A DNA stretch of 64,000 bases from Sulfuricurvum sp. (GTDB taxonomy: Bacteria; Campylobacterota; Campylobacteria; Campylobacterales; Sulfurimonadaceae), in the NCBI RefSeq assembly GCF_028713855.1, contig NZ_JAQTNN010000013.1:24826-88825 (forward strand). Direction: 5' to 3'. The notes below the pieces were generated by a model. That model was not told the DNA's origin and ran no database searches. It saw only the letters and a program-made list of their open reading frames with translations. Both the position numbers and the translations under genes were made by a program. Position 1 is the stretch's first letter. The number at the start of each line of letters is the position of its first letter. Below are positions 9,080 to 20,261 of the stretch, piece by piece.

Positions 9080-10465
9080 TTATAATTGTTCTGCGCTCAA
9101 AATTCTACCTAGATAGTTACCCTGTCGGTAGTTGATTTTTAATGATTGGACGAGATTATTCGTATACGCATCCTCAACCATCGATATCCACGTTTTAGCT
9201 CCGCACAAATGGGCACTGAGATTTAAACCTTGGATAATATTCTGATAGCCTGCTTCTTTAATATGGCGTATATAGAGAGGATCAAAACGGACCATATCTA
9301 CTTGCATCTCTTTGAGATAAAGGAGTGTCGTATGGTACCCGCCCAAACGATCCAAAGCGATTTGATACCCTGCCTTTCGGTATTGGGCAATTTGGTGAAC
9401 AAACCGTTCTAACTGATGACAATACTCTTTCTCTTCAAACATCAGCGTTATTTTATTTCGAGACATCGGATAACGCTCAAACAACGTCATGGCATGTTCG
9501 AAAAAATGAGGATTACGCAACGTAACCGGAGAAACATTTATGACGAAATTCCGATTTCGTTCATCGCATAAAGCAGCTATTGTATCCAAGACATCACTCT
9601 CAAGACGACGCATTATATTGAGACGGTTTAGAACAGGAATATAGCGGCTTTGATGAATAAACCGCCCCTCTGAATCAATGAGTTTGATTGTCGTATCAAA
9701 TGTCGGATATTCGTCACAGCATACCGGCCAAAATCCAACCGAAAAGTGTTTCTGTTCCAATGCATCCACAATTTCATTTTCCAATTCATTGATCGAATAA
9801 AATTCCTCTTTTTCTGAACTGATCCGATCATTATGCAGCTCATACAAACGGCTTACCAGCAACTCAACATTATCCGAAAGTCGTGAATCGAGCATCACCG
9901 CCTCAACCCGTATTTCAATCTCATTGTCGACATGATTTTGATATTTACTGAGGAATAATTCGATAAGAGAAATATATTGCCCTTTTTCGCCCGGTAAAAA
10001 GAGTAAAAAATCACCCCCTTTATAGCGGTTAACAGGTAGTTTTTCTATTTTTTTGTCCCGAAAAAAATGGTCTAATTTTATCACCATATTTTGTAAAGCG
10101 ATATCGCCGTTTTTGACGCCGTAACGTTCATTGATCGACCATAAATTTTCAACACTGATCAGGACAAGGGTTTGCGTTTTTTTGGAAAGTGCTTTGCTAA
10201 GCAAACGGAAAAAATATTCCGGAGTGAACGTATGGGTGATCGTATCGGTAATATTTTCATGGGTGCTCTGATAAATCAGATAAAAAATGAAATAAATCAT
10301 TATCCCCAGCAATGCAATCGATAAAACAATAAGAGAGGATAATGTGGTGTAATTACGTGTTAAAAGTGCAAATAAAGTGATAGCACTGAGAAAAAAGATC
10401 GGTAACCCCATACGTAATGCTAACGCAAAACGGTATTCCCTCTCTTTTTGTTCGGTATAGGTCAT
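9080..10465 (-). CDS. Membrane protein with degenerate GGDEF and EAL domains
   Basis: A 461-residue protein with two N-terminal membrane helices (about 17-37 and 43-66) and then GGDEF-like (about 85-225) and EAL-like (about 230-460) domains. Both active sites are broken. The GGDEF signature reads KGGDFLLF, missing the Glu. In the EAL domain the EAL motif is replaced near TTIKLID, DDFG is LDRLGG, KID is RFD, and AEGIE is lost. QG is kept (YRQGNYLG). It is therefore likely a cyclic-di-GMP binding or scaffold protein rather than an enzyme (inference). It begins seven bases after the gyrB stop, so it is probably cotranscribed with gyrB and queF. Confidence 0.85.
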   Translation of the reverse strand: MTYTEQKEREYRFALALRMGLPIFFLSAITLFALLTRNYTTLSSLIVLSIALLGIMIYFIFYLIYQSTHENITDTITHTFTPEYFFRLLSKALSKKTQTLVLISVENLWSINERYGVKNGDIALQNMVIKLDHFFRDKKIEKLPVNRYKGGDFLLFLPGEKGQYISLIELFLSKYQNHVDNEIEIRVEAVMLDSRLSDNVELLVSRLYELHNDRISSEKEEFYSINELENEIVDALEQKHFSVGFWPVCCDEYPTFDTTIKLIDSEGRFIHQSRYIPVLNRLNIMRRLESDVLDTIAALCDERNRNFVINVSPVTLRNPHFFEHAMTLFERYPMSRNKITLMFEEKEYCHQLERFVHQIAQYRKAGYQIALDRLGGYHTTLLYLKEMQVDMVRFDPLYIRHIKEAGYQNIIQGLNLSAHLCGAKTWISMVEDAYTNNLVQSLKINYRQGNYLGRILSAEQL

Positions 10466-10471
10466 AAATTA

Positions 10472-12811
<2,340 letters not shown>

Positions 12812-12864
12812 TTAATGCTTTATTTTACCGTAGATAAACTAAAAAATAGGTTTTGTGAGGATAT

Positions 12865-12881
12865 AACCCTCAGTGAGGGTT
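12865..12881 (-). terminator. Small hairpin in the dnaN-gyrB spacer
   Basis: AACCCTC and GAGGGTT pair over seven bases with a three-base loop. There is no T run after it on the minus strand, so it is more likely an attenuator, processing site or weak terminator between dnaN and gyrB than a strong stop. Confidence 0.25.
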
Positions 12882-12905
12882 TAAAAGAGGTATAGAAGCG
12901 TAAAG

Positions 12906-13973
12906 TTAAATAACAATCGGCATGACGATGGTTTTAAAATTTTGATCTTTTAAAACAAACGGTTGATTCGATTCATTGGCTTCGAGGGTAAATTCGGTTC
13001 CGTTAACTTGAGACAAAAAGTCTAAGATATAACGGCTGTTGATAGCCAGAATAAACGGTGTATCAAATCCATTTTCGATTTCAACGGCTGTTTTTGCTTC
13101 GATGTTGTCATCACTTAAACTTTCAAACAAAATAGCATCACTTTGGAAAGTGAGTTTGAGATCATTGGAAATAGTCGTAATCTGCTTAATAGCGGTCACT
13201 ATAGCGCTTTTAGGTAAGACAATTGTGCGCTGAGCTTCTCTTGGGATGATACGGCTGTAATCAGGGAATTTACCGTTGATCAGTTTGGTATAAAAGAGAG
13301 AGTCTTCGGATTTGATAATGAGATGAGTATTATCGTAATAAATCTCAATGTTCTCAGAAAAGAGTTTTTGAATTTCAATAATTGCTTTTTTTGGGACAAT
13401 GATAGAGAGCTCAGCATCATTTTGACTGTCGATATGAACCAGTGCAAGACGACGTGTATCCGTAGCAACAAAATTGATCTGATTGGATTTGATATCAATC
13501 AGTGCTCCGTTGAGTTCAAATTTAGGATTATTGGTATCGGCAGCCGGAGTAATTTTTTTAAGCGATTCAATCAAAACATGTGAGTTAATAACGATATTGG
13601 GTTTTCCATCGGTTGTCGGGAAAGTTGGAAATTCTGAGCTTTTATACGTGGGGAGTTTGAAGTTTGAACGTTTTTGACGAATATGGAGAGTATCTTTATC
13701 TAACGTAAGTTCAATTTCTTCATCTTTGAGAATACGGATAATATCAAGAAGCTTCTTACCGTTAGCAGTAAGAGAACCGGGTTCTTCAACACTGACCGAG
13801 TTGGTCTGAATGACAAGTCCTATTTCGTAATCGGTTGCTTTAGCCGTAAGGGTTCTGCCGTCTGTGGAGAGCATTATATGAGAAGTGATTTGTGACGTGT
13901 CTTTTTTTTCTAAAAAAGGTTGTAGGTGTAGAAGGATATTTTCCAAAACCGGCTTGTCAACGGTAATTTTCAT
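12906..13973 (-). CDS. dnaN: DNA polymerase III beta subunit (sliding clamp)
   Basis: The ring-shaped clamp that tethers DNA polymerase III to DNA. The 355-residue length fits the three-fold repeated clamp domain. Recognisable segments are the N-terminal MKITVDKPVLENIL, the middle KFELNGALIDI and ATDTRRLALVH, and the C-terminal VMPIVI, which forms part of the protein-binding face. It lies between dnaA and gyrB. The upstream spacer carries DnaA boxes and an AT-rich tract. Confidence 0.97.
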   Translation of the reverse strand: MKITVDKPVLENILLHLQPFLEKKDTSQITSHIMLSTDGRTLTAKATDYEIGLVIQTNSVSVEEPGSLTANGKKLLDIIRILKDEEIELTLDKDTLHIRQKRSNFKLPTYKSSEFPTFPTTDGKPNIVINSHVLIESLKKITPAADTNNPKFELNGALIDIKSNQINFVATDTRRLALVHIDSQNDAELSIIVPKKAIIEIQKLFSENIEIYYDNTHLIIKSEDSLFYTKLINGKFPDYSRIIPREAQRTIVLPKSAIVTAIKQITTISNDLKLTFQSDAILFESLSDDNIEAKTAVEIENGFDTPFILAINSRYILDFLSQVNGTEFTLEANESNQPFVLKDQNFKTIVMPIVI

Positions 13974-14167
13974 AAAAGACTCCCTTTATTATTTATATAG
14001 CAATAGTTATAGTAGTTAGTAATAAGGGGGTGTGAATGGGTGAAAACACGCCATAAACTCCCATCTCTCCTGCTTTAAACATGTGATGAACTGATTCTCT
14101 TTCATTCACAGTTATTCACTTGTGTACGAATTATAGCTTTTTTAAAACCGCTTTACAATCACAAATT
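13974..14167. other. oriC part 2 (dnaA-dnaN spacer): DnaA boxes, AT-rich tract, DnaA-trio-like triplets
   Basis: Three DnaA-box-like sites are visible: CCATTCACA on the minus strand (14031-14039), TCATTCACA on the plus strand (14102-14110, the Helicobacter form) and TTATTCACT (14112-14120). An AT-rich tract at about 13985-14025 sits next to a GGGGG run (14026-14030) and the minus-strand box. Reading away from the G run, the plus strand gives the 3'-to-5' triplets AAT, AAT, GAT, which fit the DnaA-trio pattern. In Helicobacter and relatives the unwinding element lies on this side of dnaA, so melting probably starts here (inference). Confidence 0.65.
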
Positions 14168-15496
14168 TTATTCAGATGTGGCCATAGAGACTTTATTGGA
14201 GAGCTCTTCGACTTTAACTCGGAAATCTTCATCATTTTTCATAAGCTCTTGAATTTTTTTCATAGTATGACTGACGGCGGTGTGATCTTTCATCCCAAAA
14301 TACTGAGCGAGCTGCGGCATTGAGTTGGGAGTGAGGGAACGGGCAAGATAAATAGCGATACGACGTGCGTATACGATATTACTGTTTCGACTTTTGGAAC
14401 GGATTTCACTGGGTTTGATATTGAGCTCTTTTGCCACTGTATCCATGATGAGATCGGTAGTAATGTTGCTGCGTTTTTCAGCCATTTGTTCTTTGAGAAC
14501 ATTGCGGGCAAATTCAATCGTGATATCAACCCCCATTAATTGTGAATAGGCATTGAGTTTGGAAAGGATACCTTCGATTTCGCGGGTGTTGTTCTCGATG
14601 ATGGTTGCAACATAGTTGATCACATCACGATCGAGTTTAACACGGTTGATTTCACACTTTTTCTTGATGATTTCGATTTTGGTTTCGAGTTCTGGAGGCT
14701 GAATATCGGCAACAAGCCCCGACTCGAAGCGGCTTTTGAGACGCTCTTCCAGTCCTCCGATTTTTTTCGGAGGTTTGTCGGAGGTGATAATGATTTGCTT
14801 ATTTTCATTACGCAGAGCGTCAAACGTGTGAAAGAACTCTTCTTGAATTTGGTTTTTATTGCTCAAAAACTGGATATCGTCGATGAGGAGTAAATCACAT
14901 TTACGGTATTTATCTTTAAAACGGTCCATGGTTCGATTGCTCAGATGACGGGTAAAATCATTTAAAAATTGTTCGACTGAAGTATAGATGACGGTTTTGC
15001 CCTGAGCAAGCATTACATTTCCCACCGACTGCATGAGGTGGGTTTTACCCAATCCTACACCGCCGTAGATAAAGAGAGGGTTATAAACCACACCGGGTTT
15101 TTCACTTACGTTTTTAGCGGCGATAAAGGCAAAATTATTGGAATCACCCACAACAAAGTTTTGGAAAGTATAGGATGGATTGAGCAAAGAACCGCTGGGA
15201 CGTTCTGTATTGGTTACAACAGCAGTATTCTGAGTTGATGACGGAGCAGCTGAAGATTGAACCAAAATCGATACAGTGGGTTTGATATTGGTTTTGATTT
15301 CAAAAAGATGGGCTATTTTATCGGCAAATTTAGTACGTACCCAGTTAGCGATAAGGGCGTTTGGAGCTCGAAAGACAGCTAAATTGCTTTTGGATTCGGC
15401 TTCATCGTAACTGAGTTGTTTTATATAGCGCTGATAGTCAATATCGTTGATTTCGCTTTTGAGTGCACTTAAAACTTGTTTACCGATAGAATTCAT
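14168..15496 (-). CDS. dnaA: Chromosomal replication initiator DnaA
   Basis: DnaA binds the origin, oligomerises with ATP and opens the DNA. The 442-residue protein shows domain I, a short variable domain II rich in Ser and Thr (about 80-100), the AAA+ domain with Walker A GGVGLGKTH and Walker B LLLIDDIQF, the sensor region GLEERLKSRFESG, and domain IV with the DNA-binding signature DHTAVSHTMKKI. The stop at 14168 and start at 15496 are both flanked by DnaA-box clusters, which suggests autoregulation. Confidence 0.98.
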   Translation of the reverse strand: MNSIGKQVLSALKSEINDIDYQRYIKQLSYDEAESKSNLAVFRAPNALIANWVRTKFADKIAHLFEIKTNIKPTVSILVQSSAAPSSTQNTAVVTNTERPSGSLLNPSYTFQNFVVGDSNNFAFIAAKNVSEKPGVVYNPLFIYGGVGLGKTHLMQSVGNVMLAQGKTVIYTSVEQFLNDFTRHLSNRTMDRFKDKYRKCDLLLIDDIQFLSNKNQIQEEFFHTFDALRNENKQIIITSDKPPKKIGGLEERLKSRFESGLVADIQPPELETKIEIIKKKCEINRVKLDRDVINYVATIIENNTREIEGILSKLNAYSQLMGVDITIEFARNVLKEQMAEKRSNITTDLIMDTVAKELNIKPSEIRSKSRNSNIVYARRIAIYLARSLTPNSMPQLAQYFGMKDHTAVSHTMKKIQELMKNDEDFRVKVEELSNKVSMATSE

Positions 15497-15605
15497 CTTT
15501 TCCCTTACCCTGTGAATAGTGATGTGAATAATAGCGATATTTGCCTATAATTAGCCTCAAAGAAGAGGTGAATAGAATTTCTTCACCCTGTGAATAGGAA
15601 ATATT
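15497..15605. other. oriC part 1 (dnaA-ruvC spacer): four DnaA boxes
   Basis: Four same-orientation boxes, read on the minus strand: CTATTCACA (15511-15519), TTATTCACA (15523-15531, perfect), CTATTCACC (15567-15575) and CTATTCACA (15589-15597). A TATAAT at 15546-15551 on the plus strand is a good ruvC -10 and lies between boxes, so DnaA binding should affect both divergent genes. This matches the upstream half of the bipartite origins described in Helicobacter and predicted in other Campylobacterota. Confidence 0.7.
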
Positions 15606-16109
15606 ATGAATATTTTAGGAATCGATCCGGGAACGCGAAACTGTGGATACGCAATCATAGCGATCGAGGGACAAAAACTACGACTCATTGAAGCGGGACT
15701 TATCAAAATAAAAGCGGAAGAACTCCAATACCAAATTCCCCAAGTGGCTGAAGCGATTGAACAATTGTTTCACGCGCACACGATTGATGAAGTGGCGATG
15801 GAAGATATCTTTTTTGCCCATAATCCTAAAACCGTTTTAAAACTTGCACAATTTCGGGGAGCTATCACCCTTAAGCTCTTGCAAGAATTCGGTATGTTTG
15901 CCGAATATACACCGCTTCAGGTAAAAAAGGCGTTGACGGGAAAAGCAAAAGCGGCAAAAGAACAAGTGGCATATATGGTAAAACAAATTTTGGGGATAAC
16001 AAAAGAGATTAAGCCGTTGGATATCACGGATGCGATGGCAGTAGCGATCACTCATGCGCAAAGAGTAAAGTTAGAGATAAATCAAAAGAGCAGAGAAAAA
16101 AGAATATAG
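15606..16109 (+). CDS. ruvC: Holliday junction resolvase RuvC
   Basis: RuvC cuts Holliday junctions with RuvAB in recombinational repair. At 167 residues it is normal length. Catalytic acidic residues are visible: D7 in [14 protein letters not shown], Glu in [13 protein letters not shown] and the Asp pair in DITDAMAVA. The ATG at 15606 follows AGGA at seven bases. It is divergent from dnaA across oriC part 1. Confidence 0.96.
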   Translation: MNILGIDPGTRNCGYAIIAIEGQKLRLIEAGLIKIKAEELQYQIPQVAEAIEQLFHAHTIDEVAMEDIFFAHNPKTVLKLAQFRGAITLKLLQEFGMFAEYTPLQVKKALTGKAKAAKEQVAYMVKQILGITKEIKPLDITDAMAVAITHAQRVKLEINQKSREKRI

Positions 16110-16629
16110 TCATAGCGACCAACACACCAGGAAAGTCGCTAAGTCAGAAGTGTATCCAAAGAGTCTTAGACAACCTTAATAATTTTTGTTTGATAGTCTA
16201 CTTAAGCGTTTATCTTTGTTATCCTCCTAAAAGATTTCTGAATTACAAAAAAATTGTCATTTTTTTTTGAAAATGTGTAATATTCACACTGTGAGAGTGT
16301 TGTGAATAAGTCACTCTATTTTTTGATCGAAATGAGAGAAAAATTGTATTGAATTAAGAAATTATTTATCTAAATATACCCTGAATCACCCTTTCTTTAA
16401 CCCACCTTAAAGTGCCTATTTTAGGGACTTGCAATGAATTTTAACCCTTTAAATAATAATTAAGCCAATGTTATAAAAAGTTATTCACATTTAATAAGAT
16501 TTTTTTTCTTCTATGAGTGCGTAATCCCATAGTAATCTAAATGTAACCGCTTTGAAATGCATATCCATTACCGTTTCAGAAATCAGAATATCTATAAGAA
16601 ATAGATATATCTTAATAAAGGTTAATACC
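16110..16629. other. 520-base gene-free region with three more DnaA boxes
   Basis: No convincing gene lies here. Three DnaA boxes are visible: ATATTCACA (16280-16288, plus), TTATTCACA (16301-16309, minus, perfect) and TTATTCACA (16481-16489, plus, perfect). Just after ruvC, AGCGAC and GTCGCT can pair across 15 bases. The rest is AT-rich with poly-T and poly-A runs. The final part must hold the promoter of the OlsF-like gene. It could be a third origin module or a DnaA-titration site. Confidence 0.55.
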
Positions 16630-18354
16630 ATGGTTAGCGCTGAATTCATTTTACGTAAAGAACATCCTAAAGTATTTCAGTATCCGACAATCATCAATAA
16701 AACAATTGTTGGAATGACACGGTTACTTCTCCATGAAAAATCGATCAATCGATTTATGGAGAATCATCAGGAGAAAAGTGGATTGGAGTTTGTAAATGCT
16801 GTATTGGAATACCTGAATGTATCGTATAAAACGATTCATCGTCAAATCGAGAATATTCCCACAATGGGTAAAGTGATAATTGTTGCCAATCATCCTTTAG
16901 GGGCGTTAGATGCTCTTTGTTTAATTCAGATGGTATGTTCGGTGCGTCAAGATAAAAAAGTAAAGATTGTGGCTAATCATCTCCTCGGAGAGATCACACA
17001 ACTCAAAGAGTTTATGATCGGCGTGGATAATATTAACGATAAACTCTCCAAACATGCCCTCCGGCAAATCGATAGTGCGTTACAAGCGGAAGAGGCGGTT
17101 ATCTTTTTCCCTTCCGGAGAAGTTTCCCGCGCAGGATTATTTGGTGTTAAAGAGGGTTCATGGAAAGGGGGATTTGTAAAATTTGCTAAACGCAATGCAG
17201 CTCCGATACTTCCTGTACATATCAAGGGAAAGAACAGCCCTCTCTTTTACGCAGTCTCATGGATTTATAAACCGCTTGGAGCATTGTTACTGAGCCACGA
17301 AGTTTTTGCGGCACGCAACCGTGTATTTGATTTTACGATCGGTCAGATGGTGAGCGAGAAAGCACTCAGCGATTTTAATTTGAGTGAAAAACGTCATGCG
17401 AGATTATTCCGTAAACATCTTCTACGCATCGCAAAAGGGAAAAAAGGTATTTACCCGACAGAATGTTCTATCGCGCACCCTGTGTCACGTCAGGAGCTTA
17501 GAAGTGAACTTCGTCAGGGTGAATTGCTGGGATTGACCAGTGATAACAAACAAATCTATCTTATTGAGTATGAGAATGCCCCTAACATCATAAACGAGAT
17601 CGGACGGCTCCGTGAATATTCATTTCGCAAAGTTGGTGAAGGGAGCGGTCATGCACGCGATATCGATGCGTATGACCGTTATTACCATCATTTGGTACTC
17701 TGGGATGATGAGGCACTGGAAATTGCAGGAGCCTATCGTATCGGTGAATGTGAATGGATTCTTTCATGGTTGGGCAAAGAAGGTCTTTATATGTCTGATT
17801 TGTGTGATATGAACGATCAGTTTGATTCTGTATTGGAAGATGCAATCGAACTTGGACGCAGCTTTGTGCAACCAAAATACTGGGGAAGTCGGGCGCTGGA
17901 TTATCTGTGGCAAGGGATCGGTGCCTATCTTAGCCATAACCCTCAAGTAAAATATATGATGGGACCGGTGAGTATTTCGGGGAGTTTCCCTAAACATGCT
18001 CAGGAAGCATTGGTCTATTTTTATACCCTTTACTTCGGTGCCGAACACACGATGGTGAGAGCAAAATCCCCCCATTTTCTCTCTGATTATGTCCGCTCAG
18101 AATTTAAAGAATTGTTTGATGGAGACAACTACGCTGAAGATTTCAAACGGCTCAAAGATTATCTAAAAGCGCTCGATGTCTCTGTCCCTACTCTCTATAA
18201 ACAGTACAGTGAGTTATGTGAAGAAGGGGGCGTAGAATTCATGGATTTCGGGATAGATGCTGATTTTAACAACTGTATTGACGGCTATATTCTCGTTGAT
18301 ATTCGAAAAATAAAAGAGTCAAAACGCCAGCGTTATATTAGAGGGGTGGAGTAA
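16630..18354 (+). CDS. OlsF-like bifunctional ornithine-lipid acyltransferase
   Basis: A 574-residue fusion. The N-terminal half (about 60-290) is a PlsC/lysophospholipid acyltransferase domain with the NHPLGALD signature (His88, Asp93) and FFPSGEVSRAG. The C-terminal half (about 300-480) is a GNAT-like domain of the OlsB/hemolysin family (YSFRKVGEGSG, DIDAYDRYYHHLVLWD). This order matches OlsF of Serratia and Flavobacterium, which makes phosphorus-free ornithine lipids by N- then O-acylation. I chose the ATG at 16630 because AAAGG sits eight bases upstream; the frame is open 26 codons further back but without a ribosome site. Its 3' end overlaps the convergent pseudouridine synthase by 17 bases. 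Confidence 0.82.
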   Translation: MVSAEFILRKEHPKVFQYPTIINKTIVGMTRLLLHEKSINRFMENHQEKSGLEFVNAVLEYLNVSYKTIHRQIENIPTMGKVIIVANHPLGALDALCLIQMVCSVRQDKKVKIVANHLLGEITQLKEFMIGVDNINDKLSKHALRQIDSALQAEEAVIFFPSGEVSRAGLFGVKEGSWKGGFVKFAKRNAAPILPVHIKGKNSPLFYAVSWIYKPLGALLLSHEVFAARNRVFDFTIGQMVSEKALSDFNLSEKRHARLFRKHLLRIAKGKKGIYPTECSIAHPVSRQELRSELRQGELLGLTSDNKQIYLIEYENAPNIINEIGRLREYSFRKVGEGSGHARDIDAYDRYYHHLVLWDDEALEIAGAYRIGECEWILSWLGKEGLYMSDLCDMNDQFDSVLEDAIELGRSFVQPKYWGSRALDYLWQGIGAYLSHNPQVKYMMGPVSISGSFPKHAQEALVYFYTLYFGAEHTMVRAKSPHFLSDYVRSEFKELFDGDNYAEDFKRLKDYLKALDVSVPTLYKQYSELCEEGGVEFMDFGIDADFNNCIDGYILVDIRKIKESKRQRYIRGVE

Positions 18355-19261
18355 AACCCATCGCCTCAAAACATTCTTGGACAAAATCTTTCTCGGACAC
18401 AATCGTATATTTCTCATTTTCATAGGTAAATTCAAGCGACTGCGCGTGAAGCAGCAGGCGTGTTGATCCTCCTATTTCCAATCGTTCATCAGGTGATAAT
18501 TCTTTTTTTATGAATCGGACAACATCTTGTTCCTCCGGGCCGTACACCGGATCACCGATGATCGGATGTTTCACGTGGAACAAATGAACCCGTATCTGGT
18601 GAGTGCGTCCGGTCAATGGAGATGCCTCTACAAGCGTCATATCATGCTCAGGAAAGTACCGTAGAGGTCTAATAACGGTATGGGCGGGTTTTCCTTTTGG
18701 GTCAACTTTTACCACCATACTGATTAAAAGATTGGGATGGTCTATTCGAAATAGAGGTTCGTGTATATCGATAACGTCTTCTACGTGACCCTTTACCATA
18801 GCAAGATATTGTTTGCTAATGGCACGCTCAGAGAATAACTTCTTTAAAACAGTCTCACTCTTTTTGTTTCGAGATACTAAAACTAAACCGCTCGTCTCTT
18901 GATCGATACGGTGTGTGGCGTTAGCATCGTCACCAAACGTATGTTTGATCTCGTCATTCAGTGTATAGGGGGAAAGACGGCTATGTGGGTGAACACTCAA
19001 ACCACTGGGTTTGTCGTAAATCGCAAAGTCGTTAGTGACAAACATCGGTTTGAATCCACGTGATAACGGCTCAAAACAAATGAACTCGCAATCCCCCTCA
19101 ATGAATCCGAATTGGTCACACATAACGATACCGTTTTGAGATAAACGACCTCTGGCAATGAGACGCTGTCCTTCACTTCGTGATAGTCCTAACTCTTCCA
19201 TTAAAAAGGTTAGTGCCATTTGGCTGACAGGAGCGTGTAGTTTTTTGGTAATGAAAGGCAT
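18338..19261 (-). CDS. RluA-family 23S rRNA pseudouridine synthase, copy 1
   Basis: Converts specific uridines in RNA, probably 23S rRNA, to pseudouridine. The 307 residues carry an N-terminal S4-like segment (about 15-60) and the RluA catalytic domain with the essential Asp in HRIDQETSGLVL and the family segment SPLTGRTHQIRVHLF. It starts five bases after the stop of the next gene to the right, which is a paralogue of about the same length and with the same motifs, so the pair is a tandem duplication and probably translationally coupled. The exact target (RluC or RluD type) cannot be set. Confidence 0.9.
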   Translation of the reverse strand: MPFITKKLHAPVSQMALTFLMEELGLSRSEGQRLIARGRLSQNGIVMCDQFGFIEGDCEFICFEPLSRGFKPMFVTNDFAIYDKPSGLSVHPHSRLSPYTLNDEIKHTFGDDANATHRIDQETSGLVLVSRNKKSETVLKKLFSERAISKQYLAMVKGHVEDVIDIHEPLFRIDHPNLLISMVVKVDPKGKPAHTVIRPLRYFPEHDMTLVEASPLTGRTHQIRVHLFHVKHPIIGDPVYGPEEQDVVRFIKKELSPDERLEIGGSTRLLLHAQSLEFTYENEKYTIVSEKDFVQECFEAMGFTPPL

Positions 19262-19266
19262 AGTGA

Positions 19267-20181
19267 TTATTTCGCTTTCATGGCTTCAAAACATTGGGTA
19301 AGAAAATCTTCTCGTGAAACGATATGATAGGGATTTTCTCCATACACAAATTCGAGAGAATGGGCATGAAGTAAAAGACGGGAAGCACCGGTATTATTAA
19401 ATCGTTCTTCCAATGACATCTCTCGATCTAAAAAGCGAACGGCATCATTTTCATCCTGATTATAGATAGGATCACCGACAATAGGATGTTTCACGTGGAA
19501 CAAATGAACCCGTATTTGATGCTGACGCCCCGTATAGGGAGAAGCTTCGACGAGGGTTGTATCCGTATCCGGGAAATAACGCAGAGGTGTGATAAAGGTA
19601 CGGGAAGGTTTTCCTTCTGGATGAACCCGTACAATCATTCGTACGATAGAACTTTCATCTTCTCTGCGCAACAGAGGTTCTTGAATGTCGAGAGGCTCTT
19701 TGAGATGACCTTTAACCATTGCTAAATAACGTTTGGTGATCTCGCGCTCTTCAAACATCATTTTTAAAACACGCTCACTCGTTTTATTACGTGCCGCTAA
19801 AACCAAACCACTCGTCTCTTGATCGATACGGTGGGCGATATTGGCATCATGTCCGAAACGGTGTTTGATCTCATCATTGAGCGAATAGGGAGTATGACGG
19901 TTTTGCGGGTGAACCAGTAAACCGCTGGGTTTGTCATAGACGGCAAACTCTTCAGCAACAAACGTCGGATTAAGACCCATTGAGAGAGGCTCAAAACAGA
20001 CGAAGTCAAAGTCCCCTTCAATAAATCCAGCGTTATTAGACATGGCAACACCGTTTTGAAAAAGTCTCCCTTTGGAAATAAGGCGCTGTGCTTCGCTTTG
20101 GGCAATCCCTAATTCGTGCATTAAAAAGAGAAATGCTTTTTGGCGAGTAGGAGCGTGAAGCTTTTTGATGACGAAGGGCAA
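19267..20181 (-). CDS. RluA-family 23S rRNA pseudouridine synthase, copy 2
   Basis: A 304-residue paralogue of the neighbouring gene with the same layout: S4-like segment, then HRIDQETSGLVLAARN with the catalytic Asp and SPYTGRQHQIRVHLF. The start is a TTG at 20181 with AGGA six bases upstream. About 30 bases around the conserved C-terminal motif are identical to copy 1 (near 18567-18596 and 19485-19514), which may reflect selection or gene conversion. The two copies differ elsewhere, so they probably serve different uridines. Confidence 0.9.
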   Translation of the reverse strand: MPFVIKKLHAPTRQKAFLFLMHELGIAQSEAQRLISKGRLFQNGVAMSNNAGFIEGDFDFVCFEPLSMGLNPTFVAEEFAVYDKPSGLLVHPQNRHTPYSLNDEIKHRFGHDANIAHRIDQETSGLVLAARNKTSERVLKMMFEEREITKRYLAMVKGHLKEPLDIQEPLLRREDESSIVRMIVRVHPEGKPSRTFITPLRYFPDTDTTLVEASPYTGRQHQIRVHLFHVKHPIVGDPIYNQDENDAVRFLDREMSLEERFNNTGASRLLLHAHSLEFVYGENPYHIVSREDFLTQCFEAMKAK

Positions 20182-20261
20182 TTTAATTCCTTTTTAGGGA
20201 GGCTAGGATAAACTCTATTTATATAATAAGATGCGCATTTTAGCATAGTAAGGAAGCAGAT

